Assembly (NCBI RefSeq): GCF_002096335.1
Contig: NZ_NCUW01000030.1
Span: 62,001-126,000, forward strand
Direction: 5' to 3'
DNA: 64,000 nt
DNA from: Streptococcus oralis subsp. dentisani
Lineage (GTDB): Bacteria > Bacillota > Bacilli > Lactobacillales > Streptococcaceae
Below are positions 18,007-26,068 of the stretch, piece by piece (the first letter of the stretch is position 1; each line of letters begins with the position of its first letter). The position numbers and the translations under genes are program-made. The notes under the pieces are model-generated. The model was given only the letters and a program-made list of their open reading frames with translations. It searched no databases and was not told the origin of the DNA.

Positions 18007-18861
18007 ATGATGAAAAAAATAGCTTTAATCCTAATGTCTTTTTTTACAATCCTGTTATTCTTTATTGGACCAGCTCAAGCAGATTTAGTGATATCAGATA
18101 GACCTTCCAATGGTATTTATGATCCAAATCATTATTTATCAGGGGCTGTTTCAGATAAACTACAGGAACTAAATAGCAAATCGGAAATTCAAATTGGCAT
18201 TTATATTGTTGAGAGTCTAAATGGTGAATCTTTAGAAGAATTATCAAATACTATAGCCAGATCTTGGAAAATCGGTTATTCGGATTCAAATAAGGGTGCA
18301 TTGTTACTGATTGCTATAAGAGATAGAAAGTTTCGTATTGAAACCTCTAATAACCTATCTATTACATTGACTGATACAAAGGCTAAGAAAATATTAGATG
18401 CCTCTCGTGATAAGATGCGAGCAAAAGACTATGACGGAGCTGTTATTGATATAATCCAAAATATTTCCGATCAAGAATATAAATTAGCTGACGCACCTGT
18501 GGTGGAGAGAAATTATTTACTTGAAATCGCAAAAGGATTATGGGATATGTCAATAGGAATTATTTTGTTATATGGCGGATATTTTATAATTTCTTATTTG
18601 ATTAATCTTTTTAAGAATGGTACTGTTTCGGAAAGAAAACGAAAATCTAATAAATCATATAAGGGTAATGATAAATTATTCCCCTATGATGCTGCCTTTA
18701 TTAATGATGGTTCATGGTCGCAAAAAGCACTAAGAGACTTCCGTAGCAAAAATAGAGATAAGTATCCTGAGGAAAGTAGCAGTGATTCCTCATCGTCTTG
18801 GTCGAGTGATGATTGGTCTGGTGGTGGTTTTGATGGTGGAGGATCATCAAGTGATTGGTAA
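18007..18861 (+). CDS. TPM-domain secreted/membrane protein (YgcG-like)
   Basis: The 284-residue protein has a signal peptide (about 1-25, cleaved after AQA). A TPM domain follows (about 28-150), with VSDKLQELNSKSEIQIGIYIV and LLIAIRDRKFRIETSNN. One membrane segment lies at about 182-203. The cytoplasmic tail is basic and ends in a Ser/Gly/Trp/Asp-rich low-complexity stretch, typical of YgcG-like proteins. Related proteins are linked to membrane-protein quality control or phosphatase activity, but the role here is open. ATG codons at 18007 and 18010 are both possible starts. Confidence 0.82.
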   Translation: MMKKIALILMSFFTILLFFIGPAQADLVISDRPSNGIYDPNHYLSGAVSDKLQELNSKSEIQIGIYIVESLNGESLEELSNTIARSWKIGYSDSNKGALLLIAIRDRKFRIETSNNLSITLTDTKAKKILDASRDKMRAKDYDGAVIDIIQNISDQEYKLADAPVVERNYLLEIAKGLWDMSIGIILLYGGYFIISYLINLFKNGTVSERKRKSNKSYKGNDKLFPYDAAFINDGSWSQKALRDFRSKNRDKYPEESSSDSSSSWSSDDWSGGGFDGGGSSSDW

Positions 18862-18947
18862 TTTAGCAAAGTTCATAGCGATTTGCCTACCTAGATGAAT
18901 TAACTTGATTACTTTAAAAATGATGGGATAGAAAAACTATTGATTTG

Positions 18948-18973
18948 AAAAAACCGCTCTGCTGAGCGGTTTT
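18948..18973. terminator. Bidirectional terminator between the TPM and HAD genes
   Basis: AAAACCGCTC pairs perfectly with GAGCGGTTTT around TGCT. A and T runs on both sides let it serve the convergent genes. Confidence 0.9.
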
Positions 18974-18989
18974 CGTCTATTCTTACCTT

Positions 18990-19796
18990 TTACAATACCC
19001 AAGTACGGATAGCATGGGCTACGCCAGATTCGTCATTTGTTTTGGTGATGTATTTGGCGATTTTTTTGAGTTCTGGATTTCCATTTTCCATAACAACGGG
19101 GTTTCCAACGACTTCGAGCATGGCGCGGTCGTTTTCTTCGTCACCGATCGCCATGGTTTCATCTTTGGTCAATCCAAGTTTTTCAGCTAGGTGAGTGATG
19201 GCTGAACCCTTGTCTACATTCTTTTTAAGGAGTTCAAGGTAGAAAGGAGCAGATTTGTTGATAGAGTATCGTTCGTAAAATTCTGCTGGGATTTTTTTAA
19301 TCGCAGCATCGAGAATCTCAGGTTCGTCAATAAACATACATTTGACGATTTCTTTGTCAGCCATTTCTTCAGGAGTGCGGTAGAAGATGGGCATGCTGAC
19401 GAGGGTTGATTCGTGCACCGTGTATTTTCCAATATTGCGATTGGCGGTGTAGATACCATCCTTGGTAATGGCGTGCATGTGGACACCGAGCTTGCGACTG
19501 AGAAATTCCATATCCAGATAATCCTCATAGGTCAAGGATTCGCTGATAATCTCCTGGCCAGTAGCAGTTTCTTGAACAAGGGCACCGTTGAAGGTTACCA
19601 CATAATCACCTTCGTCTCTCAACTGCAAGTCGTCCAGAAGTTTGGCAACACCAGCGATGGGACGGCCCGTTGCAATCACGATTTTGACACCGGCTTGTTT
19701 GGCTTCTTGGATAGCAGAAAAGACTTCAGGAGTGATTTCCTTTTTACTGTTGACTAGGGTACCATCGATATCGACGGCAATTAGTTTAATACTCAT
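18990..19796 (-). CDS. Cof-type HAD sugar-phosphate phosphatase
   Basis: This is a 268-residue HAD-superfamily IIB hydrolase that removes phosphate from small phosphorylated metabolites. Motif I is DIDGTLV (Asp9 nucleophile, Asp11 acid/base), motif II lies near ATGRP (residues 42-46), and motif III/IV is GDEENDRAML with a preceding lysine region. The cap domain lies in the middle. It is 10 bp downstream of the HD-hydrolase gene on the same strand, so they are likely co-transcribed. The substrate is unknown. Confidence 0.9.
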   Translation of the reverse strand: MSIKLIAVDIDGTLVNSKKEITPEVFSAIQEAKQAGVKIVIATGRPIAGVAKLLDDLQLRDEGDYVVTFNGALVQETATGQEIISESLTYEDYLDMEFLSRKLGVHMHAITKDGIYTANRNIGKYTVHESTLVSMPIFYRTPEEMADKEIVKCMFIDEPEILDAAIKKIPAEFYERYSINKSAPFYLELLKKNVDKGSAITHLAEKLGLTKDETMAIGDEENDRAMLEVVGNPVVMENGNPELKKIAKYITKTNDESGVAHAIRTWVL

Positions 19797-19805
19797 ATAT
19801 TTCCT

Positions 19806-21113
19806 CTATTCGTTCTTATTCGGGGTAAAATGATCGTTCTCAATTAAGTGTAAAAATTGCTGGGTGATACTTACAAAAATGCTGTTTGGATTTAACATTT
19901 CTTTCGGGAAATAGAAACGATTGTCTCCGTGGCGGCTGCCAGCAAGGGATTGGACGATAGGAGACAGGCTAGAGAGTTCCGCTAGTTCTCCATTTTTCTG
20001 CAGAATCTCAATCTGTGTCCGTGGATTTTCAGATTCGGGACGATAGATATCATAAGGGAGGTCAAAATTCTTATGAATAGCAGTATAGTAGTCTGGATCA
20101 AAACCGATTTCTTCAACCAGTTGTCTCATGGTTGCGAGTTGGTCTTGGTCTTTTTCTGAAAAAGTAATGGATTTAAAGACCTTGCGGTTTACAAACCGTT
20201 GCGACAAGTCGGATAGTATCTTGTCAGGACTGGTCATCCAGAGCTGGAAGTAGGTATTCATCACACCATCATCAAGAGCCAGATAGTCAGACAAGGTCAC
20301 ATTTTTTTCAAAGAAAGGAAGGAGATGTGGAGAAGTTCGTGCAAAGAATTCCTTGTCCTCAGGGTAGAGTTCCTTAGCGCGCTTGAGAAGATTCTGCAGG
20401 AGGACTTCCATGGCGCGTGTTGCTGGGTGGAAATAAACCTGCATATACATCTGGTAGCGACTGAGGACATAGTCTTCAATGGCGTGCATGCCATTGCGCT
20501 GAAAGGCGATCCCATTTTCGACAGGACGAATCACTCGGAGGATCCGTGTCAGGTCAAATTCCCCATAAGATGCTCCTGTAAAATAGGAGTCGCGCAAGAG
20601 ATAGTCCATGCGGTCCGCATCGATCTGACTGGAAATGAGTTGCACGACCTGCTTGTTAGGGTAGGTATGATCGATGACACTGGCTACCTTCTCCGGGAAA
20701 TCGGGTGCTACTTGTAGCAGAACTTGGTGAATCTCTGTCTCAGGACTTTGGATGATTTCCTGAGTAATGGCCTCATGATCTGTATCAAAGAGATGTTCAA
20801 AAGTATGGGAGTAGGCACCATGCCCAAGGTCATGTAGGAGAGCAGCGGTCATGGTCAAGAGAGACTCAGCAGGATCCCATTCCTCAGGATATTTTTCTTC
20901 AAAAATCTCTGTGATACGTCGTGCAATCTCATAAACCCCCAAACAGTGGGAGAAGCGGCTGTGCTCCCCACCATGGAAGGTATAACTAGAAGTTCCTAGT
21001 TGCTTGATACGGCGCAGACGTTGAAATTCTTTTGTATTGATCAAGTCATAGATGACCTGATTATTGACGTGGATATAGTTGTGAACTGGGTCACGGAATA
21101 CTTTTTCGTTCAT
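19806..21113 (-). CDS. HD-domain phosphohydrolase (dGTPase-like)
   Basis: The 435-residue protein is related to deoxynucleotide triphosphohydrolases and B. subtilis YwfO. The metal-binding motif comes from the early histidine in HSRFSHCLGVYEIA plus LLHDLGHGAYSHTFEH (His/Asp pair near residues 94-95). It continues through DHTYPNKQ and SSQIDADRMDYLLRDS. The start lies close to a divergent gene. The likely role is dNTP pool or nucleotide turnover; the exact substrate is not evident. Confidence 0.9.
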   Translation of the reverse strand: MNEKVFRDPVHNYIHVNNQVIYDLINTKEFQRLRRIKQLGTSSYTFHGGEHSRFSHCLGVYEIARRITEIFEEKYPEEWDPAESLLTMTAALLHDLGHGAYSHTFEHLFDTDHEAITQEIIQSPETEIHQVLLQVAPDFPEKVASVIDHTYPNKQVVQLISSQIDADRMDYLLRDSYFTGASYGEFDLTRILRVIRPVENGIAFQRNGMHAIEDYVLSRYQMYMQVYFHPATRAMEVLLQNLLKRAKELYPEDKEFFARTSPHLLPFFEKNVTLSDYLALDDGVMNTYFQLWMTSPDKILSDLSQRFVNRKVFKSITFSEKDQDQLATMRQLVEEIGFDPDYYTAIHKNFDLPYDIYRPESENPRTQIEILQKNGELAELSSLSPIVQSLAGSRHGDNRFYFPKEMLNPNSIFVSITQQFLHLIENDHFTPNKNE

Positions 21114-21184
21114 ATGACCATTATAGCAAAATCCTGCTCTTTTTGGTAAAATAGTAGGACAAGAGACAAGAAAGAGGATTTGAT

Positions 21185-21562
21185 GTGAAGATTCGGATGC
21201 GAAATACGATTCGGTTTGATGAACAGTTGGAAGTCATTGACCAACTCTATGACGTGGAAGTGCGTGAAAAGGGAGATTATACTTACTTGCTTTTTTACAA
21301 TGAGGAAAAGGAAAAAGTGGTGCTCAAGTTTCATGGTAAGGAACTGGTGATGACACGTTTCTCGAATTCCAAGACCATCATGCGTTTTCTAAAGGATAGT
21401 GATAGTTTAGCCTATATTCCTACTCCAATGGGGATGCAGGAGTTTATCATTCAAACGAGTCATTACAAACTAGATGGGCAAAAGATTGAGCTAGCCTATC
21501 AACTACAAAATCAAGAGGGACATCCTTTTGCCAGCTATCAACTAGAAATTACTTGGGGATAA
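21185..21562 (+). CDS. DUF1934 beta-barrel protein (YwiB-like)
   Basis: This 125-residue protein starts at GTG behind an AGAGGA site. Its alternating hydrophobic pattern and the block YLLFYNEEKEKVVLKFHGKE fit the DUF1934 calycin-like barrel family, whose function is unknown. It is divergent from the HD-hydrolase gene and convergent with the helicase. Confidence 0.85.
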   Translation: MKIRMRNTIRFDEQLEVIDQLYDVEVREKGDYTYLLFYNEEKEKVVLKFHGKELVMTRFSNSKTIMRFLKDSDSLAYIPTPMGMQEFIIQTSHYKLDGQKIELAYQLQNQEGHPFASYQLEITWG

Positions 21563-21563
21563 G

Positions 21564-21592
21564 AAAAAGGTTGGCGAGAGCCAACCTTATTT
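21564..21592. terminator. Bidirectional terminator between DUF1934 and helicase genes
   Basis: AAGGTTGGC pairs with GCCAACCTT around GAGA, with flanking A- and T-rich sequence. It overlaps the last codons of the helicase gene. Confidence 0.85.
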
Positions 21593-22669
21593 GATATAGA
21601 GTTCTTGATTTTTTAAGACAATTTCGCGTACACTTGCAAATTTCTTGAGTTTTTTAAGTTCTTCAGGATGGGTTACGAGAGTGATCACATAGCCATCTTT
21701 GCCCATGCGACCTGTACGGCCAGCGCGGTGAGTGTAAGTTTCGATGTCTCTAGGAATATCAAAGTTTACGACACATTCTAGGCTATCGATATCAATTCCA
21801 CGAGCTAGAAGATCAGTTGTAAGGAGCAGGGTTAGTTGCTGGTCCTTAAACTTTTCCAAGATAACTTTTCTAAATTTAACATTGACATCACTAGCGAGGG
21901 AAACAGCCAAGATATCCCGATACAGTAGCTTTTCTTCTGCGCTTCCAAGGTCTGATAGGCTGTTAAAGAAGACCAAACCACGAAAATCCTCTACATGAGC
22001 CAGCTTTCGTAGCATATCCACTCGGTGACGTTGGTCTACCTGCATGTAGAAGTGCTGAATGTTGTCCAGTTTTTGATCAGAAAGATCAATGGTGCGCGTG
22101 TTGGGAGCAATCTTTTCTTGGTCAAACTTGGTCGTCGCACTCATGTAGATGAGTTGGTGGTCACGAGGTGCATAGTGAGTGATTTTCTCGACAAAGTGAA
22201 TCTGAGAATCATCAAGCAATTGGTCAAATTCATCCAGAATGATGGTTTCCACATTCATCATCTTGATTTTTTTCAGTTTGATGAGTTCAAAGATACGGCC
22301 AGGAGTTCCAATCAGAATTTCTGATCCTTTTTTTAGGCGTTCAATCTGGCGTTTCTGACTTGAACCTGATAAGAAGAGCTGAGCAGTTAAGCCGATAGCT
22401 TCTGCCCACGTTTTACATACATCAAAAATCTGTCCAGCAAGTTCTGTATTTGGTGCTAGAATCAAGAGTTGCTGGGCTTTTTTCTTTTGTAGTCTGAGTA
22501 GACTAGGTAGGAGGTAAGCTAGGGTCTTACCAGTTCCTGTTGGGCTCACTCCTAGGAGGTTTTCTCCATCGAGAATGGGCTCAAATAGTTGAGTTTGAAT
22601 GGGGGTGAATTCTTGGAAACCGAGTCGGTCACTTAGTTCTTGCCATTCAGTAGGTAGTTTGGTTTTCAT
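21587..22669 (-). CDS. DEAD-box RNA helicase (YfmL-like)
   Basis: This is a short, 360-residue DEAD-box helicase without a C-terminal extension, like B. subtilis YfmL, which helps 50S assembly. Motifs are the Q-motif region near FQEFTPIQTQ, motif I SPTGTGKT, motif II DEFD in place of DEAD, motif III SAT, and motif VI HRAGRTGRMG. Its start overlaps the end of the oxidoreductase gene by 4 bp, indicating an operon. Confidence 0.93.
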   Translation of the reverse strand: MKTKLPTEWQELSDRLGFQEFTPIQTQLFEPILDGENLLGVSPTGTGKTLAYLLPSLLRLQKKKAQQLLILAPNTELAGQIFDVCKTWAEAIGLTAQLFLSGSSQKRQIERLKKGSEILIGTPGRIFELIKLKKIKMMNVETIILDEFDQLLDDSQIHFVEKITHYAPRDHQLIYMSATTKFDQEKIAPNTRTIDLSDQKLDNIQHFYMQVDQRHRVDMLRKLAHVEDFRGLVFFNSLSDLGSAEEKLLYRDILAVSLASDVNVKFRKVILEKFKDQQLTLLLTTDLLARGIDIDSLECVVNFDIPRDIETYTHRAGRTGRMGKDGYVITLVTHPEELKKLKKFASVREIVLKNQELYIK

Positions 22670-23643
22670 TTTTCTGCCTCAAATCTAATGCCAGCAGACT
22701 GGCGCATGGTATAGAGTAAATCATGAACAGAACCTGCATCATCCAGCCAGATCTGGTAAAGTGTCTGGTCTGGTTGCTGGATCATGTGTGCAAATGCAGC
22801 AACTTCCTCAGTCATCGTATGAGGAACTTGTTGGATAGGGAGCTGGACTTGATTTCCTTGGTGGTCGGTAAAAATAGCTGAGCGGACATGCTCAATCGTG
22901 TTGAGTGTCAAGGTTCCATCTACTGTGTAGATCTCGCAAGGAAGATTGGAAGTGATGTTTTTTCCAGCCTTGATATGAACTTGAAAGTCAGGGTAGAAGA
23001 GGATACCGTCGCCATTTAGGTCAATGCTATTTTCAAGCTGTTGAGCCTGATAGGTCGCGTCCTGAGCTTTTCCAAAGAGGCGAACGGCAGCGTAGATAGG
23101 ATAAATCCCCAAATCCATAAGAGCTCCACCAGCAAAACGGTCTGAAAAGACATTTGGCGTATGCCCAGCCAACAAGTCAGGCATCTTGGAAGAATACTTG
23201 GCATAGTTGAAATCTGCTCCCAGCACTTGCTTGTCTGCTAAAAAGTTTTCGATAGTAGTAAAAGCTTCTTCGTGATAATTACGAGCTGCTTCAAAGATAA
23301 AACAGTGATTTTTATCAGCTGTTTGAATTAGATTCAGCCATTCTTGTGGCTGAGTGACAGCTGGCTTTTCAAGAATGACGTGCTTACCAGCAGACAAGGC
23401 AGCCTTGGCTTGAACAAAATGCAAGGAGTTTGGACTGGCGATATAGACTACATCAAAGGAAGACTTAAAGAAGTCTTCTAATTGATCAAAGAGTTGGATA
23501 TTCTGATAGCGAGAAGCAAAGGTTGTGGCAGTTTCTAGTTTTCTAGAATAGACTGCAACCAGCTGGTATTCTCCGCTAGCATGGGCTGCTTCTATGAAAT
23601 GGTGGCTGATAGCCCCTGTTCCGATGACACCTAATTTAAGCAT
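22666..23643 (-). CDS. Gfo/Idh/MocA-family oxidoreductase
   Basis: The 325-residue protein has an N-terminal NAD(P)-binding domain with GTGAISHHF (residues 8-16) and the EKPAV motif near residue 93. A C-terminal substrate-binding domain follows. I chose the ATG at 23643 (MLKLGVIGTGAIS) because it has the AAAGGAG site and matches the usual N-terminus; a longer frame runs through the promoter. It probably oxidises a sugar or related compound. It is co-transcribed with the helicase. Confidence 0.9.
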   Translation of the reverse strand: MLKLGVIGTGAISHHFIEAAHASGEYQLVAVYSRKLETATTFASRYQNIQLFDQLEDFFKSSFDVVYIASPNSLHFVQAKAALSAGKHVILEKPAVTQPQEWLNLIQTADKNHCFIFEAARNYHEEAFTTIENFLADKQVLGADFNYAKYSSKMPDLLAGHTPNVFSDRFAGGALMDLGIYPIYAAVRLFGKAQDATYQAQQLENSIDLNGDGILFYPDFQVHIKAGKNITSNLPCEIYTVDGTLTLNTIEHVRSAIFTDHQGNQVQLPIQQVPHTMTEEVAAFAHMIQQPDQTLYQIWLDDAGSVHDLLYTMRQSAGIRFEAEK

Positions 23644-23677
23644 AGATACTCCTTTTCCGACTTCAAATCCTTCCTTC

Positions 23678-23706
23678 ATTATAACATAGAAAAGAAGGAC
23701 TATCCA
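23678..23706 (-). promoter_or_regulatory. Promoter of the oxidoreductase-helicase operon
   Basis: On the minus strand TGGATA (23701-23706) and TATAAT (23678-23683) are 17 bp apart, with a TG before the -10. Confidence 0.75.
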
Positions 23707-23756
23707 ACAGATGGTAAAAATTTTCAAATGGACTACGCATTTCTTGGAGAAAGTGG

Positions 23757-23762
23757 TACAAT
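23757..23762 (+). promoter_or_regulatory. Extended -10 promoter of the YoaK-family gene
   Basis: TGGTACAAT is an extended -10 box 37 bp before the start codon. The -35 is weak. Confidence 0.55.
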
Positions 23763-23798
23763 ATTTAGATAGGTAGATGAAATGAGAAGGGGGAGAAA

Positions 23799-24485
23799 AT
23801 GAGATTATTACCAATAAGAAAAATATCACGTCAGTCTAAGAGACTAGCGCTTTTTTTGACTTTTTGTGCAGGGTATGTCGATGCCTATACCTTTATCGTG
23901 CGAGGGAACACCCTTGTGGCTGGACAAACTGGGAATGTCGTCTTTCTTTCTGTCGGACTCATTCAACAGAATGTTTCAGATGCCAGTGCCAAAGTAATGA
24001 CCTTATTTTCTTTTATGATGGGTGTCTTTTTTCTGACATTGTATAAGGAAAAACTACGAATTGTTAAAAAGCCGATTTTGTCCTTGATTCCTCTTGCAGT
24101 CCTATCCCTAATTATAGGCTTTGTGCCGCAAACGGTTGATAATATCTATCTCGTACCGCCATTGGCCTTTTGTATGGGACTGGTGACAACTGCTTTTGGA
24201 GAAGTGTCAGGTATTGCCTATAATAATGCTTTTATGACAGGGAATATCAAACGTACCATGTTGGCTTTTGGAGATTATTTTCGGACTAAACATACGCCCT
24301 TCCTGCGTGAAGCCTTGATTTTTGTTAGCTTGCTTAGCAGTTTTGTCTTCGGAGTTGTTTTTTCAGCTTATTTGACGATTTACTATCAGGAGAAGACAAT
24401 TTTAGGTGTTCCCCTGATGATGAGCATCTTTTACATCAGTATGCTTTTTGCTTCTTGGAGAAAAAAAGGGAAAGAAAAAGCTTAA
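23799..24485 (+). CDS. YoaK/DUF1275-family membrane protein
   Basis: This 228-residue protein has about six membrane helices. The YoaK-family block FCAGYVDAYTFIVRGNTLVA followed by GQTGNVVFLSVG is near the N-terminus, and a second NAFMTGNIKRTMLAFGDY block lies at about 148-165. GGGGGAG precedes the ATG. Family members are putative transporters with no settled substrate. It stands alone upstream of the rplU leader with no clear terminator between. Confidence 0.88.
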   Translation: MRLLPIRKISRQSKRLALFLTFCAGYVDAYTFIVRGNTLVAGQTGNVVFLSVGLIQQNVSDASAKVMTLFSFMMGVFFLTLYKEKLRIVKKPILSLIPLAVLSLIIGFVPQTVDNIYLVPPLAFCMGLVTTAFGEVSGIAYNNAFMTGNIKRTMLAFGDYFRTKHTPFLREALIFVSLLSSFVFGVVFSAYLTIYYQEKTILGVPLMMSIFYISMLFASWRKKGKEKA

Positions 24486-24501
24486 ATTTGATTGATTTCG
24501 C

Positions 24502-24530
24502 TTGTAAGAAAAAAGAAGATATGCTATACT
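24502..24530 (+). promoter_or_regulatory. Promoter of rplU-prp-rpmA
   Basis: TTGTAA (24502-24507) and TATACT (24525-24530) are spaced by 17 bp with an extended TGC before the -10. Confidence 0.85.
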
Positions 24531-24536
24531 TGAATA

Positions 24537-24671
24537 GTTGACTATGCACAATCCTGTGCAACCGCACGAACATCGTTGCTCACTCTGTGAGACAGAAGTG
24601 GTTCGTCCCACGATGCTAGGCGAGTCTTCACAAAAACACGGGGAAACCCTAAAAATCATAGGAGGTGCATA
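24537..24671 (+). promoter_or_regulatory. Structured leader of rplU (L21-leader type)
   Basis: The 135-nt leader holds a TGCACA/TGTGCA hairpin (24545-24560), a CATCGT/ACGATG stem (24571-24576 with 24610-24615) enclosing a CTCAC/GTGAG hairpin, and GGAGG just before the start. Position and fold fit the ribosomal L21 leader of Firmicutes, a presumed autoregulatory site. I cannot test the covariance model. Confidence 0.75.
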
Positions 24672-24986
24672 ATGAGCACATACGCAATTATCAAAACTGG
24701 CGGAAAACAAGTTAAAGTTGAAGTTGGTCAAGCAATCTACGTTGAAAAATTGAACGTTGAAGCTGGTCAAGAAGTTACTTTTAACGAAGTTGTTCTTGTT
24801 GGTGGTGAAAACACTGTTGTCGGAACTCCACTTGTTGCTGGAGCTACTGTAGTTGGAACTGTTGAAAAGCAAGGAAAACAAAAGAAAGTTGTTACTTACA
24901 AGTACAAACCTAAAAAAGGTAGCCACCGTAAACAAGGTCACCGTCAACCATATACAAAAGTTGTCATCAACGCGATCAACGCTTAA
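24672..24986 (+). CDS. rplU: 50S ribosomal protein L21
   Basis: This 104-residue ribosomal protein starts [20 protein letters not shown] and ends in the basic [18 protein letters not shown] block that contacts 23S rRNA. Codon bias is strong. It is first in the conserved rplU-prp-rpmA operon. Confidence 0.98.
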   Translation: MSTYAIIKTGGKQVKVEVGQAIYVEKLNVEAGQEVTFNEVVLVGGENTVVGTPLVAGATVVGTVEKQGKQKKVVTYKYKPKKGSHRKQGHRQPYTKVVINAINA

Positions 24987-24992
24987 TTTTAA

Positions 24993-25346
<354 letters not shown>

Positions 25347-25362
25347 CACGGAGGAAAACATT

Positions 25363-25656
25363 ATGTTAAAAATGACTCTTAACAACTTGCAACTTTTCGC
25401 CCACAAAAAAGGTGGAGGTTCTACATCAAACGGACGTGATTCACAAGCGAAACGTCTTGGGGCTAAAGCAGCTGACGGACAAACTGTAACAGGTGGATCA
25501 ATCCTTTACCGTCAACGTGGTACACACATCTACCCAGGTGTAAACGTTGGACGTGGTGGAGACGATACTTTGTTCGCTAAAGTTGAAGGCGTAGTACGCT
25601 TTGAACGTAAAGGTCGCGATAAAAAACAAGTTTCTGTTTACCCAATCGCAAAATAA
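25363..25656 (+). CDS. rpmA: 50S ribosomal protein L27 (with Prp-cleaved leader)
   Basis: This 97-residue protein is L27, whose mature N-terminus reaches the peptidyl-transferase centre. It carries the N-terminal extension [12 protein letters not shown] followed by [15 protein letters not shown]. That matches the Prp cleavage site after Phe12. Processing is therefore required and its protease is encoded just upstream. Confidence 0.97.
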   Translation: MLKMTLNNLQLFAHKKGGGSTSNGRDSQAKRLGAKAADGQTVTGGSILYRQRGTHIYPGVNVGRGGDDTLFAKVEGVVRFERKGRDKKQVSVYPIAK

Positions 25657-25677
25657 AAAGGTCCAGTGAACCTTTTT
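25655..25677 (+). terminator. Terminator after rpmA
   Basis: AAAAGGT pairs with ACCTTTTT around a short loop. Confidence 0.75.
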
Positions 25678-25729
25678 ATCCCGAGCCTTGAAATGTAAAG
25701 GCGAGGAAGCTAGAAGTAGCATTAAATAA

Positions 25730-25757
25730 GGCTTTCCGAGTTTTCGGAGAGTCTTTT
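25730..25757 (+). terminator. Second terminator downstream of rpmA
   Basis: GGCTTTCCGA pairs with TCGGAGAGTC (including G-T pairs), followed by TTTTT. Confidence 0.75.
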
Positions 25758-25768
25758 TGTTATATGTG

Positions 25769-25804
25769 TATTAATCCGTCTCACGCTGTAAGGTCTCAGA
25801 CAAG
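25769..25804. repeat. Dispersed 36-bp sequence, copy 2
   Basis: It shares TATTAATCCGT, TGTAAGGT and AGACAA with the copy at 13508-13543. The rest of the gap up to 25970 shows no gene. Confidence 0.5.
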
Positions 25805-25973
25805 TAAACTAATCTCTATGCTAGTGTGATATTTGATAAGTTTATTAGAGATAGTGCTCAGTAATATCAAGATTTCTTTGAGAGGCATATAAGAAATCAA
25901 AAAACGTTAGCTACTCTCTAGAATGTTTGATACTTGAGTTAATTAGAAACTTTAAATTTTTTTATAAAAAGAC

Positions 25974-26002
25974 TTGACATTTTTAGGGAAGGGTTGCATA
26001 AT
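25974..26002 (+). promoter_or_regulatory. Promoter of the GH20-GH84 surface protein
   Basis: A consensus TTGACA (25974-25979) and CATAAT (25997-26002) are spaced by 17 bp. Confidence 0.85.
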
Positions 26003-26029
26003 AGAGATAATAATATATAAAATGCGTTA

Positions 26030-26044
26030 TTGAAAGCGCTTACT
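26030..26044. promoter_or_regulatory. CcpA-binding cre site
   Basis: TTGAAAGCGCTTACT matches WTGNAANCGNWNNCW at every position. It lies about 20 bp after the predicted transcription start, where bound CcpA would act as a roadblock. This predicts repression of the glycosidase when glucose is available. Confidence 0.85.
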
Positions 26045-26068
26045 CATTTTTAGGAGGAGAAAAGGAAA

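Noticed and set aside
18062..18247. Small minus-strand frames within the TPM, helicase, pepN and rnr genes
   Set aside because: They are antisense shadows without binding sites, lying inside well-supported genes.
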